Part shown: one piece after another, positions 1 to 9,923 of the stretch
Layout of the letters: the number at the start of each line of letters is the position of its first letter
Position numbering within the stretch: position 1 is the stretch's first letter
Source of the DNA: Yimella lutea
Lineage (GTDB): Bacteria > Actinomycetota > Actinomycetes > Actinomycetales > Dermatophilaceae
DNA length: 64,000 nucleotides
Assembly (NCBI RefSeq): GCF_006715095.1
Contig: NZ_VFMO01000001.1
Coordinates: 2,852,001 to 2,916,000 of the forward strand
Direction: 5' to 3'
Translations under genes and position numbers: made by a program
Notes under the pieces: generated by a model
Database searches by the model: none
What the model saw: the letters and a program-made list of their open reading frames with translations, nothing else
What the model was told of the DNA's origin: nothing

Positions 1-180
1 TCCAGGATGGTGCACGTGCAGCACTGGCCAGGTTGGCACCGGATGAGGTTAGTGCCGGATGAGCCTGCGACGTCGTATGGCCCGGGTTGAGAGCCAAAGA
101 CGGCACCTCGTGGCGGTCGGCACGCCCACGGACCACGTCGGATAGGGTCGCCCGAGGACAAGCACCGCAAGGGGGACACG
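1..180. other. Upstream region of the BREX operon
   Basis: No gene could be supported here. The region should hold the promoter of the downstream operon, but I see no convincing -35/-10 pair. The only clear signal is a purine-rich stretch (AAGGGGGACACG) directly before the pglW ATG, which serves as its ribosome binding site. The left edge of the defence island lies outside the window. Confidence 0.4.
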
Positions 181-3100
181 ATGGCGGGTGACCGTTGGAC
201 TGAGGTCAGTCCGTCGCAGTTCACCCATGAGGCCGAGGGCCTCCAGATCGTCCGCAGACTGCTCCCCGACGAGCCACCGTTCCGGGCGTGGTCCAACTTT
301 GAGTTCCGTGATGGCCAGGGTCGCTGGCATGAGGTCGATCTGCTCGTCCTCACCCGCGACACCCTGCATCTCGTCGAGATGAAGTACTACTCCGGCGTGC
401 TGCACGGCGACGATCATCGCTGGTTGCGAGCCGGCAAACGTGCCGAGGATTCGCCGCTCAAGCTTGCTCGCCGCAAGGCGCAGTACTTCAAGAGCAAGCT
501 GGTCACCGAACTCGACAACTGGGCACGGGAGCGCGGCGCGCACGGCGTCGACCCTCGGGAGATCGTTCCGTTCGTCAAGGAGTCGGTCTTCCTCCATCAC
601 CCCAACCTCCGGTGTGAGCTCTCGGAGAGCTCGAAGCTCGGGCTCTACGGCCTTGATGGGTCGACCCACTCGCACCTGCCTGGCATCTCCGAGCTGCTGT
701 TGGCGCCACCGCGGCACAAGCCGATTGGCGCGAACCAGGAGGAGATTCTCGCCCAGCTCATCGCACGGCTCGGCCTCGTTCAACGCCGGGAGCGCGAGGC
801 TGGCTCCTGGGTCATCACCGATTCGGCTGCCGTTGATGAAGGATCCGGGTGGCAGGAGTGGTTCGCTTCGCACCGCGTCGCCCACCAGGAGCAGGCGCGC
901 ATCCGCTTCCAGACGACTCCCGCCGACGCAGCGGAAAGCGAACGTCAACGGGTCCGAATGCTTGCCGACCACGAGTTCCGCATCATGTCGCGGCTTCACC
1001 ACGACGGCTTGGTCTGCCCCCGCGACATTGTCGACTCCGACCTCGGCGTCGGTCTCGTGTACGACCACGACGACCAGTGGCGCCGCCTCGATCTGTGGAT
1101 GGCCGACCGCGAAGGCCAGCTCCCTCTGACCACCCAGCTGTCGGTCGTTCGGCAGATCGGCGAGGCGCTGCAGTACGCGCACTCCAACAAGGTTGTACAC
1201 CGGTCGCTTACACCCCGAGCTGTTTGGGTGCGCGAGCTGGCAACCGACGACGAGGTGAAGGTCAAGGTCAGCGACTGGCATGGGTCAGGCGTTGTCGACG
1301 GCGGAACCTCACTTGGGCCGGGCGTGACCTCGCTCATGGGTGCCCAGACGGGTGCCTCGAGCGCGGGCATGAGCGACGAAAGCGACGCCGAGCAGTGGGC
1401 GTCCTCGTCGTTCCGCGCTCCCGAGGGCGTTTGGAACGCCGCGGCCGATCGCGTGCGGCTGGACGTCTTCGGTCTCGGCGCCCTCGCGTTCTACATCCTT
1501 ACCGGACGTGGCGCGGCAAGCAGCGCCATCGGGCTGCGCGATCGGCTCCGGGCCCAGGACGGACTCGACGTTTCGGTCGAACTTTCCCATGTTTCAAGCG
1601 AACTGCGAAACGCGATTCTTCGGGCGACCAACCCCTCACCGACCAAGCGGCTTGGCGACGTGAGCGCCTTTCTGCAGCTCCTTGCCCAGGCGGAACGAGC
1701 CGCAGCAACACCCGATGACTCCGATGACGACCCGCTGGATGCCCTTCCAGGGGCTGTGCTCTCGGGTCGCTTCGAACTGATTCAGCGCCTCGGAAAGGGC
1801 TCGACGGCGGTAGGGCTTCTGGTACGAGACCTCCTCGCACCAGAAGGAACGCCTGAGCGGGTCCTGAAAGTCGCGCTCAACGACGATGCCGCCGCGCGCC
1901 TGGTGGACGAGGCGGAGGTGTTGCGTGGCCTACGCAGCCCTCGCCTTGTGAAGCTTGTCGATGGTCCGCTTTCAGTGGGTGAACGACGCGCGTTGTTGCT
2001 GGAAAGTGCCGGCACCGAAACACTCACCGATGCGTTGCGCGCCCGTGACCGGCTCTCCATCGACCTGCTTCAGCGATTCGGCCAAGACCTTCTCGACGCG
2101 GTCGTCACATTGGACAATGCAGGTATCGACCATCGCGACATCAAACCCTCAAACCTCGGCGTCCTCGAATCTCGTAGCGACCGCACGAAACACCTTGTCC
2201 TGTTTGACTTTTCGCTGACCCGCGCAGCAGCATCGGCCACCTCGGCCGGCACACCGCCTTACCTCGACCCGTTCCTGGGCGGGCAGCGCGATCGCTTCGA
2301 CTCCGCTGCCGAGCGTTACTCGGCGGCGGTGGTGCTCTTCGAAATGGCAACCGGCGCCACCCCTGCCTACGGGGACGGGCAGGCAGACCCGGCAACCATT
2401 CCCGACGAGGCAACGATCAGCCCCGAAATGTTCGATCCGTCCCTGGCAGGGGGACTCACAGCATTCTTCCGGGTCGCCCTCGCCCGCGATGTCAGTAAGC
2501 GCCACCACACTGCTCAGGAGATGCGTGCGGCCTGGAGCGGCGTCTTTACCGACGAGGCGACGACCGAAGCCGACGAGAATGCAGATGCCCTGGCGGAGGC
2601 AGCAGAGCTCACGACACCCCTCCCCGAAGCCGGCTTGACCCCCCGGGCTCTGTCCGCAGTCGAGCCGTATGCGCTCGTGACGGTGGCAGACCTGCTCGCG
2701 CTCGACAGCGTTGTCATCTCGCGGATGCCGGGCGTGCGCAACGCCACCCGCCTTCAGGTCAGTCGTCGGGTGAAGGCTTGGCGTAAACGCCTCGGCTCCC
2801 AGGTCAGACCGTCGCGAACCGCCAGCACACGCACGGCGGAAGACTCTGCTCAGACACTCCTAGATGCCCTGGATGGGCCTGGTGCGAAGACGCGAATACC
2901 CCTGGTGCGTCTCGTATTTGGGTTTGGTGAACCATCGGACGCGTTTGCCACACATGCTCAGCTCGCCGCGACGCTTGATGTGACGGCGGGGCGCATCAGC
3001 CAGTTGTTCGCTGAGCTTCAGCACGTTTGGGCCCAAGATGCCAAGTCGCGTGAGCTACTCGACGAGCTCGCCGAGGGCCTCACGGCTGAACTGGCCGCTC

Positions 3101-4401
3101 ACGGCGGCGTCCTGACCTACGCCGAGGCCGTGAAGGTCGTGGCGTCGATCATTGACCCTTCCGACGACCCCACCCCTGACGAGCAACTCATTGCGGGGGT
3201 GCTGCGCTGGACGCTTGAACGAGTACGTGCTCGGCGTCTGGCAGACGACGATGACCTGAGCGCCGTCGTGACTCGGCGCCGCGACGGCCGGGTGACGCTG
3301 CTGGCAACGGAGCAGGCACTGCTTGACGTTGCCGAGGGGCTGGGCCGGGAGGCCGACGCTCTGGTTTCGGCGGATTCGACCCACAACAGCGTCGTGCCGG
3401 CGGAGCGCGCGTTGAAGCGACTCGAGACGGTCTCCAAGAACGTCAATTCGGCTTCCCTGACGTCGCCAGAGCGGTTGACTCGACTGGCAGCTGCCACGAG
3501 CACCTATGCCGCCACAACCGCGGCCGGAGACCTCCACCACCGCGACCTCAGCCCGGTGACGGCCGTCCGTTTGACCTTCCAGGGGTTCGCCGCCGGGGAA
3601 ATGACCCCCGAGGAAGTACGGCGACGCGTCAATGTCCGTTTTCCCGCGCTTGCCGCCCTTCCCTCGCGGCCGGAACTCGACCGGCTGTTGCATGAGGCCG
3701 GGCTTCACCTGGTCTTCGACGATCGGCTCAACACCTACCGGACGCCCCTTCCGACGTCCGACACAACCGGTTTGGAGTCGCGTCGGGCAACCCGGGTGAC
3801 GCCCCAAACGAATCTCGCAGCTCCGATCGGCCAGGCAGATCGTCGGCTCGAACAGTCGATCAGCAGTCGATCCTTCTTGGCGGTCGGGGTGCCCGCCGGT
3901 GAATCGCTGTCGCGATTCACCAGAACGGCCGAGGACCGATACTCCGCGACTATCGTCGACCTCACCGACGTGCTGCTGGAAGCGCTCCGAGCAGAGTCGG
4001 AGCGGGCTGGACTCCCGTGGGAGACTGTGCTCGCCGCTGACGCCGCGACGCCCGACAGCAGGGAGCGCCAGGGTCTCGCCGCTTTGATGACCAGGGTGTG
4101 GCCCACGGTGGAAGGTGCCGTGCAAGAGGCGGTCGCCGCTGGCGGGGATGGGCCTGTCGTCATTGCCGAGGCAGCCCCTCTGGCTCGTTACGGGAACCTG
4201 GCGATGCTCACCCGGTGGACTGAGCTCGCAGCTCCTCGCAATCGGGCGGTGTGGCTCGTGGTTCCGCAGCTGCCGGCGAATTGGGGTGCATTGCTCGATG
4301 GTCGCCCGATCCCCCTCGACTCACCTGCCCAGTTCGTTCGCGTCGACCACGAGTGGATCGACGCAGTCATGTCGCGCGTCAGCGCCGCCTCGAAGGAGTA
4401 G
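181..4401 (+). CDS. pglW: BREX type 2 kinase PglW (NERD + two kinase-like domains)
   Basis: This 1406-residue protein is the serine/threonine kinase of type 2 BREX (phage growth limitation). Residues about 10-130 form a NERD nuclease-related domain, with the typical EVDLLVL and VEMKYYSG strands. A first kinase-like domain (about 230-500) has HRS at 340-342 in place of HRD, so it is probably a pseudokinase. A second kinase domain (about 530-790) keeps a glycine loop (LGKGSTAVG), a VLKVAL lysine and HRDIKPSN at 651-658, but has DFS (676-678) instead of DFG. The C-terminal 600 residues are helical and of no recognised family. The gene opens a seven-gene operon and ends 5 bases before pglX. The ATG follows AAGGGGG. 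In Streptomyces PglW is required for phage resistance; its substrate here is unknown. Confidence 0.9.
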   Translation: MAGDRWTEVSPSQFTHEAEGLQIVRRLLPDEPPFRAWSNFEFRDGQGRWHEVDLLVLTRDTLHLVEMKYYSGVLHGDDHRWLRAGKRAEDSPLKLARRKAQYFKSKLVTELDNWARERGAHGVDPREIVPFVKESVFLHHPNLRCELSESSKLGLYGLDGSTHSHLPGISELLLAPPRHKPIGANQEEILAQLIARLGLVQRREREAGSWVITDSAAVDEGSGWQEWFASHRVAHQEQARIRFQTTPADAAESERQRVRMLADHEFRIMSRLHHDGLVCPRDIVDSDLGVGLVYDHDDQWRRLDLWMADREGQLPLTTQLSVVRQIGEALQYAHSNKVVHRSLTPRAVWVRELATDDEVKVKVSDWHGSGVVDGGTSLGPGVTSLMGAQTGASSAGMSDESDAEQWASSSFRAPEGVWNAAADRVRLDVFGLGALAFYILTGRGAASSAIGLRDRLRAQDGLDVSVELSHVSSELRNAILRATNPSPTKRLGDVSAFLQLLAQAERAAATPDDSDDDPLDALPGAVLSGRFELIQRLGKGSTAVGLLVRDLLAPEGTPERVLKVALNDDAAARLVDEAEVLRGLRSPRLVKLVDGPLSVGERRALLLESAGTETLTDALRARDRLSIDLLQRFGQDLLDAVVTLDNAGIDHRDIKPSNLGVLESRSDRTKHLVLFDFSLTRAAASATSAGTPPYLDPFLGGQRDRFDSAAERYSAAVVLFEMATGATPAYGDGQADPATIPDEATISPEMFDPSLAGGLTAFFRVALARDVSKRHHTAQEMRAAWSGVFTDEATTEADENADALAEAAELTTPLPEAGLTPRALSAVEPYALVTVADLLALDSVVISRMPGVRNATRLQVSRRVKAWRKRLGSQVRPSRTASTRTAEDSAQTLLDALDGPGAKTRIPLVRLVFGFGEPSDAFATHAQLAATLDVTAGRISQLFAELQHVWAQDAKSRELLDELAEGLTAELAAHGGVLTYAEAVKVVASIIDPSDDPTPDEQLIAGVLRWTLERVRARRLADDDDLSAVVTRRRDGRVTLLATEQALLDVAEGLGREADALVSADSTHNSVVPAERALKRLETVSKNVNSASLTSPERLTRLAAATSTYAATTAAGDLHHRDLSPVTAVRLTFQGFAAGEMTPEEVRRRVNVRFPALAALPSRPELDRLLHEAGLHLVFDDRLNTYRTPLPTSDTTGLESRRATRVTPQTNLAAPIGQADRRLEQSISSRSFLAVGVPAGESLSRFTRTAEDRYSATIVDLTDVLLEALRAESERAGLPWETVLAADAATPDSRERQGLAALMTRVWPTVEGAVQEAVAAGGDGPVVIAEAAPLARYGNLAMLTRWTELAAPRNRAVWLVVPQLPANWGALLDGRPIPLDSPAQFVRVDHEWIDAVMSRVSAASKE

Positions 4402-4406
4402 AGCAC

Positions 4407-7400
4407 GTGCCTGTTTCGTCAGCGCTGACGTCTGAGCTGAAAAAGGTTGTCCTGTCGTTAGAAGACGACCTCCGCGCTCGTGTGGAGAGCCAGCCCGAGG
4501 TGCGCGCGAAGTGGACTCGCGAGCACCGCCAGGCCACCGAACAGGAACGAACGTCGATGTCGTGGCAGGCGTGGCGTGACGATCGCGTGACCCAGGCCGC
4601 CGTCGCGTGGGTGCTGACCACGGTGTTTATTCGGTTCTGTGAGGACAACCGCCTGCTTCAGCCGGTGTGGATCAGCGGTCCAGCCGACCGCCGACAGGAA
4701 GCGCTCGATGCCGAGCTCAGCTATTTTCGGTTGAACCCCGAACACACCAGCCGCGAGTGGCTGGAGCAAGCGATCGAGCATCTGCGGACGGTGCACGCCA
4801 CGCGTTCCTTGGTCGAGTCGCACTCACCCCTGTGGAGCGTCAGCCCGTCAGGTCCGGCCGCGCAGCGACTTGTGAACTTCTGGCGTCAGTCTTCCGAGGA
4901 CGGCGCGCTCATCTGGGATTTCACCGACGCCGAGTTGTCGACGCGCTTCCTCGGTGACCTCTATCAGGATCTTTCGGACTACGCGAAGAAGACCTACGCG
5001 CTCCTGCAGACCCCGGAGTTTGTCGAGGAGTTCATCCTCGACCAGACGATGGAACCTGCCCTGGCCGAGCGACCCTTGGATGGGTTCACTCTGATCGACC
5101 CCACCTGCGGATCGGGACACTTCCTGCTCGGAGCCTTCGCCCGCCTCAACCGCAGGTGGGCGGCACACGCTCCCGGGTTGAACGTGCGAGCGAGAGTCGC
5201 CGAAGCGCTGAAGGCAGTGCACGGCGTCGACCTCAACCCGTTCGCCGTCGCGATCGCGCGATTCCGACTCATCGTCGCCGCGCTCCAGGCGTGCGGTGAG
5301 ACCTCCCTCGAAAACGCCCCAGCCTTCGAGCTAAACCTTGCCGCGGGCGACTCGCTCCTGCACGGGGGACACCAGCGGTCGTTCGAGTTCGAGGGCTTCG
5401 ACTTTGACTCCGAAGTCGGCGGATTCGCTTATGCCAGTGAGGACTTGTCGCTACTGCGCACGATCCTGACCCCCGGACGCTACGACGTGGTCGTCGGCAA
5501 TCCGCCATACATCACCGTCAAGGACAAGAAGCTCAACGCAACTTACCGCGAACTCTACGCCTCCTGCCATCGGACCTATGCCCTCACCGTGCCTTTCATG
5601 GAGCGCTTCTTCCAACTGGCGAAGCGCGGAGATGGCGACTTTCCCGCCGGCTGGACCGGGCAGATCACCTCAAACTCGTTCATGAAGCGCGAGTTCGGGG
5701 CGCCTCTGATCGAGAAATTCCTGGCCCGGAAAGACCTTCGGCTCGTCGCGGACACGTCGGGCGCCTACATCCCCGGGCATGGCACACCGACGGTCATCAT
5801 CGTTGGTCGCAATCAGTCGCCCGAGGGCGCGTCGGTTCGGGCGGTGCTCGGCGTCCGCGGAGAGCCTGGCCAGCCGAGCGATCCGGCAAGAGGGCTCGTC
5901 TGGTCCTCCATCGTGAACCATGTCAAGGATGACGAATATGAGGGTGCCTACATCTCCGTCATAGACCTTGGCCGCACGTCTCTCGCCAAGCACCCCTGGA
6001 GCCTGGCAGGAGGGGCAGCCTCCCCGCTCCTCCATCTCATCGAGGTGGCGACGCGTCGGCTCTCGGCCGTAGTTCAGACGCCAATTGGTGGGTCAATTCG
6101 TGCAGGTGCCGACGAGGCGTACATGAGGCCGATGACTTGGAAACCGCCAATTCCTCATCTGCTTGGCCAACTCCGCCCGCTCGTCCTTGGCGACATCGTC
6201 CGTGATTGGTCGGCGGCGCCCGACGAGCAGATCTATTTTCCGTATGACTACGCCACGGGAAAACCGACGGAGGGGGGGCTTCGCACCGAACTGTGGCCCT
6301 GGCGAACAACTCTCGCAGAACGAGCGACCTTCCAAGGGAAGATGGCTGACGCCGGACTCGCATGGTGGGAATACATGCAATTCACGCGAAAGCCGTACGT
6401 TACGCCGCTATCGATCACGTTCGCGTTTGTGGCGACCCACAACCACTTCGTCCTCGACCGTGGCGGCAAGGTGTTCAACCGTTCCGCCCCAGTCATCAAG
6501 CTGCCAGAGGACGCGACGGAGGACGACCATCTCGCGCTGCTCGGGGTGCTGAACTCGTCGACCGCTTGCTTCTGGCTCAAGCAAAACAGCTACCCAAAGG
6601 GCGGAGATCCAATGGGCGGCGATGGAGCACGCGTGTCACAGCAACCATGGTCCGACCGCTACGAGTTCACCGGCTCCACCCTTCAAGACTTCCCACTTCC
6701 ATCCCGACTGCCTCTCAGCCGCGGCCGCTTGCTCGATCGACTCGCGCAGCAAAAGGCGAACGTCTTCGCCGAGGCCGTTTCGCCGTCGTCCGTGCCGATG
6801 ATTGCCGGCCTCGAGTCGGCGCACCTCACCACCGGCCACTTGTCTGGTCAGCTCATCGCGCAGCAAGAAGAACTCGACTGGGAGGTCTACGCCGACTACG
6901 GCATTACCGAGGATGCACTCACCTACCCCGGCGACGACCTCCCCGAGCTGGCCTTAGGTGAGCGCGCCTTCGAGATTGCCCTCGCCCGAGAGGTCGCGTC
7001 AGGAGGTGAGGAGACTGCCTGGTTCACCCGCCACGGTTCGACACCCATCACCGAGATCCCCTCCCACTGGCCGGCCGCGTACCGCGAACTGGTGCAGCGC
7101 CGGCTCGACCTCATCGAGTCGGATAGGTTCATCCGCTTGCTGGAGAAACCGGAACATAAGCGACGCTGGGCGAGCGATCCGTGGGAGAAGCAGGTCGAGC
7201 GTGCGTTGCGCGATTGGTTGCTCGACCGACTGGAGGACCGAAAGTACTGGTTCGACTCCCACGGACGCCCCGCCCCGACATCGATCGGACAGCTGGCCGA
7301 TCGCGTGGCCCGCGACTCCGACCTGGTGTCAGTCCTTGAGTTGTGGTCCGGTGTGAAGGACCAAAGCATCACGAAGTCGCTGACCGACCTGTTGACCAAC

Positions 7401-7961
7401 GAGGCTGTGCCCTACCTGGCGGCCTATCGCTTGAAGGACTCTGGCCTGCGCAAGCGCGAGGCGTGGGAGCACACCTGGCAGCTGCAACGGCGCGAAGATG
7501 CCGGGGAGAAGATCGACAAGATTCCCGTGCCGCCGAAGTACACCAGCGCCGACTTCCGCAAGCCGACCTGGTGGCAACACCGCGGCAAGCTGGATGTGCC
7601 GAAGGAACGGTTCATCATCTATCCGGATGCATCGCGTGACACCGACCCGACGCTCCTGCTCGGTTGGGCAGGCTGGGACCACGCGCAACAGGCTCTCGCC
7701 CTCGCGACGATCATCGATCAACGCACCAGCGAAGGCGCACCCGACGAGAAGCTGGTGCCGCTTGTTGCAGGTCTGGCTGAGCTTCAGCCGTGGGTCGCCC
7801 AGTGGCACAACGAAGTTGACCCAACGTTCGGCATCAACATGGCCGACTTCTTCGCCGAGCAACTGCGTGAACGTTCTGCCCGCCTGGGCAAGACGATCGA
7901 AGAGATCCGTGCGTGGCGGCCATCCCCGGCCACCCGCGGCCGCAAACGGAAGGGCGCCTAG
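4407..7961 (+). CDS. pglX: BREX type 2 adenine-specific DNA methyltransferase PglX
   Basis: PglX is the site-specific N6-adenine methyltransferase of BREX; host methylation marks self DNA. The SAM-binding motif I is DPTCGSGHF starting at residue 231, and the catalytic NPPY is at 365-368. The 1184-residue length fits the family. I chose GTG 4407 because GGAG lies 6 to 10 bases upstream and the pglW stop ends 5 bases before it; the frame is open further upstream inside pglW, but those starts would give a long overlap. The domain after NPPY should carry target recognition. The gene ends exactly where the DUF262 gene begins, so translation is probably coupled. Confidence 0.92.
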   Translation: MPVSSALTSELKKVVLSLEDDLRARVESQPEVRAKWTREHRQATEQERTSMSWQAWRDDRVTQAAVAWVLTTVFIRFCEDNRLLQPVWISGPADRRQEALDAELSYFRLNPEHTSREWLEQAIEHLRTVHATRSLVESHSPLWSVSPSGPAAQRLVNFWRQSSEDGALIWDFTDAELSTRFLGDLYQDLSDYAKKTYALLQTPEFVEEFILDQTMEPALAERPLDGFTLIDPTCGSGHFLLGAFARLNRRWAAHAPGLNVRARVAEALKAVHGVDLNPFAVAIARFRLIVAALQACGETSLENAPAFELNLAAGDSLLHGGHQRSFEFEGFDFDSEVGGFAYASEDLSLLRTILTPGRYDVVVGNPPYITVKDKKLNATYRELYASCHRTYALTVPFMERFFQLAKRGDGDFPAGWTGQITSNSFMKREFGAPLIEKFLARKDLRLVADTSGAYIPGHGTPTVIIVGRNQSPEGASVRAVLGVRGEPGQPSDPARGLVWSSIVNHVKDDEYEGAYISVIDLGRTSLAKHPWSLAGGAASPLLHLIEVATRRLSAVVQTPIGGSIRAGADEAYMRPMTWKPPIPHLLGQLRPLVLGDIVRDWSAAPDEQIYFPYDYATGKPTEGGLRTELWPWRTTLAERATFQGKMADAGLAWWEYMQFTRKPYVTPLSITFAFVATHNHFVLDRGGKVFNRSAPVIKLPEDATEDDHLALLGVLNSSTACFWLKQNSYPKGGDPMGGDGARVSQQPWSDRYEFTGSTLQDFPLPSRLPLSRGRLLDRLAQQKANVFAEAVSPSSVPMIAGLESAHLTTGHLSGQLIAQQEELDWEVYADYGITEDALTYPGDDLPELALGERAFEIALAREVASGGEETAWFTRHGSTPITEIPSHWPAAYRELVQRRLDLIESDRFIRLLEKPEHKRRWASDPWEKQVERALRDWLLDRLEDRKYWFDSHGRPAPTSIGQLADRVARDSDLVSVLELWSGVKDQSITKSLTDLLTNEAVPYLAAYRLKDSGLRKREAWEHTWQLQRREDAGEKIDKIPVPPKYTSADFRKPTWWQHRGKLDVPKERFIIYPDASRDTDPTLLLGWAGWDHAQQALALATIIDQRTSEGAPDEKLVPLVAGLAELQPWVAQWHNEVDPTFGINMADFFAEQLRERSARLGKTIEEIRAWRPSPATRGRKRKGA

Positions 7962-9923
7962 ATGCCAACCGCCGCAGTGCCCCTCCCAAAGATCGTCAAC
8001 GGACGAGCGTTCGTCGTGCCCGACTACCAACGGCCGTACGCCTGGACAGCACCCCAGCTTGACGACCTGTGGCAAGACCTCGACCTGATGCACGATTCGG
8101 CGAAGCACTACACCGGCACGCTTGTGCTGAAGGAGCGCGAGACCGAAGTCGTTACCGACGCCGGTGACGTGCTCACCGAATGCGAAATCGTCGACGGCCA
8201 GCAGCGACTCACAACGTGCCTAATCCTCATCGACCAGCTGCGTCGCGCTCTTGAGGGTATCGATCACCCCCTTGCCAAGGAGCGCTCCGACCTGCTGCGC
8301 CGGACCTACGGAACATTGGCCGTAGGCGGCCTTCCTTTCTCCCGATTGCGGCTCGCCGACGACCTCAACGATCACTGGATGACGGTCGTGCTCGGCAACG
8401 GCCGACAGGGCAAACTCACACTCACCGCAGGAGAACAGCGACTGAGCGCGGCGGCGGAGTACTTCCGCGAACGCATTGCCAACCTCCACGAGGGCATGAA
8501 CGTGGACGACAGCCTCATGGTGCTCCAGCGGTTACAGACTCGTGTCACGAGCGGCTTGCGCTTCCTGATCTATGAGGTGGAGCCCAGCTCACATGCCGGA
8601 GAGATCTTCGAGACGTTGAACGGTCGCGGCCGCGACCTGACCGACCTGGAACTCATCAAGAACTACCTGCTCTTCCTTGCCGATTCGGCCGCCGCAGAGG
8701 GCTTGGCCGGCCTCATCAACAAGGCATGGTCGGACATCTACGAAACCCTCGCCAGTCAGGGCGCTGGCGAAGGCACTCTGCTGCGCTCTCACTGGATCGC
8801 CACCTACGAGCCGATGGCCCGCTACTGGAAGGGCGCGGCGTCCGTGAAGGCGCGTTTCTCCCGCGACCGCTACATCCCCGGGTCCTCGAGACTTTCCAAC
8901 ACCGCGCGCGAACCCGTCGGGGATCTGGTCCGAGACGTCAGCAATTACGTCACCAGCCTCCGAGACAGCGCGCACTTCACCGCAGAGTTCCTCGATCCGC
9001 AGGCGGCCTATCAGTCCTTCGGTAGCGATCTCGGCGTCACGGCGGGCGCCAGGTCCGCCGCAGCTCGGTTGCGCCGCAGCGGAGTCACCGCCGTCTTTCG
9101 TCCGCTGCTACTCGCGGCGCGGCTCACCCACCACATGGACGGGCAGTTCCACAACGCGCTTCTCGCGGCGTGCGAGCGCTACGCCGCACGGGTATTCGTC
9201 ATTGGTCAGCGCCGGAGCAACACCGGTCAGGCACGTCTCTACCGGCTCGCGTTCGAGCTATACAACGGCGCAGATCGCGATTACATCCTTGACCAGATCG
9301 AAGCTCTCATCTGGTACCACGCCGATGACGACGTGGTTCGCTCCGGACTCTCCTCAAACCAGCAGTGGTACTGGCGAACTCAGGGGCACAAGTACTTCCT
9401 CTACGAGTATGAGCTCTCACGCGCCCGGCGTGAGTCAGATGTCAACGACTTCAAGACCTACGCCGACGGTTCGCGGGCTGGCCGCACCACCGAGCACATC
9501 CTCCCCCAGAATCCGTCGTGGACCTCGGGCGAGTGGAGCGCGTTCCTCCCCGACCAGCACCAGGAGTTGGTCCACAGCATCGCCAATCTCGTACTCACCG
9601 ACGACAACTCGTCCTACGGCCGCAAATCCTTCGCGGCAAAGAAGGGAACCGCCGGTCAGAGCAGCCCGTGCTACGCGAATTCGCGTCTGGCACAGGAGAG
9701 CGACCTCGCTCAGCTCGCCGACTGGACACCCGAGACCATGGAAGCTCGCCGCCTGACGTTGACTGAATGGGCGCTGCAGCGCTGGCCGGCCCAGAAGCCC
9801 GTCGCGCCGGCGACGGGCGCCGAGGCGGCCGACGCCGAGGATGACCCTGTTGACGAAGGCGACGACGACACGCTTCTCGGTGCCGAAGGCACCGAAGTTT
9901 CGAGAGAGGACGAGCCGGCATGA
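7962..9923 (+). CDS. DUF262/DUF1524 protein, GmrSD/BrxU-like modification-dependent restriction enzyme
   Basis: A 653-residue protein with the two-domain plan of GmrSD type IV restriction enzymes. The N-terminal DUF262 domain has PDYQRPYAW (residues 20-28) and the NTP-binding signature VDGQQRLTT (77-85). The C-terminal DUF1524 HNH-type nuclease domain has EHILPQNP (H512) followed about 30 residues later by IANLVLTDDN and a RKSFAAKK segment. The last 35 residues are strongly acidic. Related enzymes cut DNA with modified cytosine, and BrxU is a known example encoded with a BREX system. The gene sits inside the operon, starting at the base after the pglX stop and overlapping pglY by 4 bases. The target modification is not predictable from sequence. 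Confidence 0.85.
   Translation: MPTAAVPLPKIVNGRAFVVPDYQRPYAWTAPQLDDLWQDLDLMHDSAKHYTGTLVLKERETEVVTDAGDVLTECEIVDGQQRLTTCLILIDQLRRALEGIDHPLAKERSDLLRRTYGTLAVGGLPFSRLRLADDLNDHWMTVVLGNGRQGKLTLTAGEQRLSAAAEYFRERIANLHEGMNVDDSLMVLQRLQTRVTSGLRFLIYEVEPSSHAGEIFETLNGRGRDLTDLELIKNYLLFLADSAAAEGLAGLINKAWSDIYETLASQGAGEGTLLRSHWIATYEPMARYWKGAASVKARFSRDRYIPGSSRLSNTAREPVGDLVRDVSNYVTSLRDSAHFTAEFLDPQAAYQSFGSDLGVTAGARSAAARLRRSGVTAVFRPLLLAARLTHHMDGQFHNALLAACERYAARVFVIGQRRSNTGQARLYRLAFELYNGADRDYILDQIEALIWYHADDDVVRSGLSSNQQWYWRTQGHKYFLYEYELSRARRESDVNDFKTYADGSRAGRTTEHILPQNPSWTSGEWSAFLPDQHQELVHSIANLVLTDDNSSYGRKSFAAKKGTAGQSSPCYANSRLAQESDLAQLADWTPETMEARRLTLTEWALQRWPAQKPVAPATGAEAADAEDDPVDEGDDDTLLGAEGTEVSREDEPA

Noticed and set aside
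49..1281. A 410-codon minus-strand frame opposite pglW
   Set aside because: Antisense shadow of pglW; low-complexity translation without any motif.
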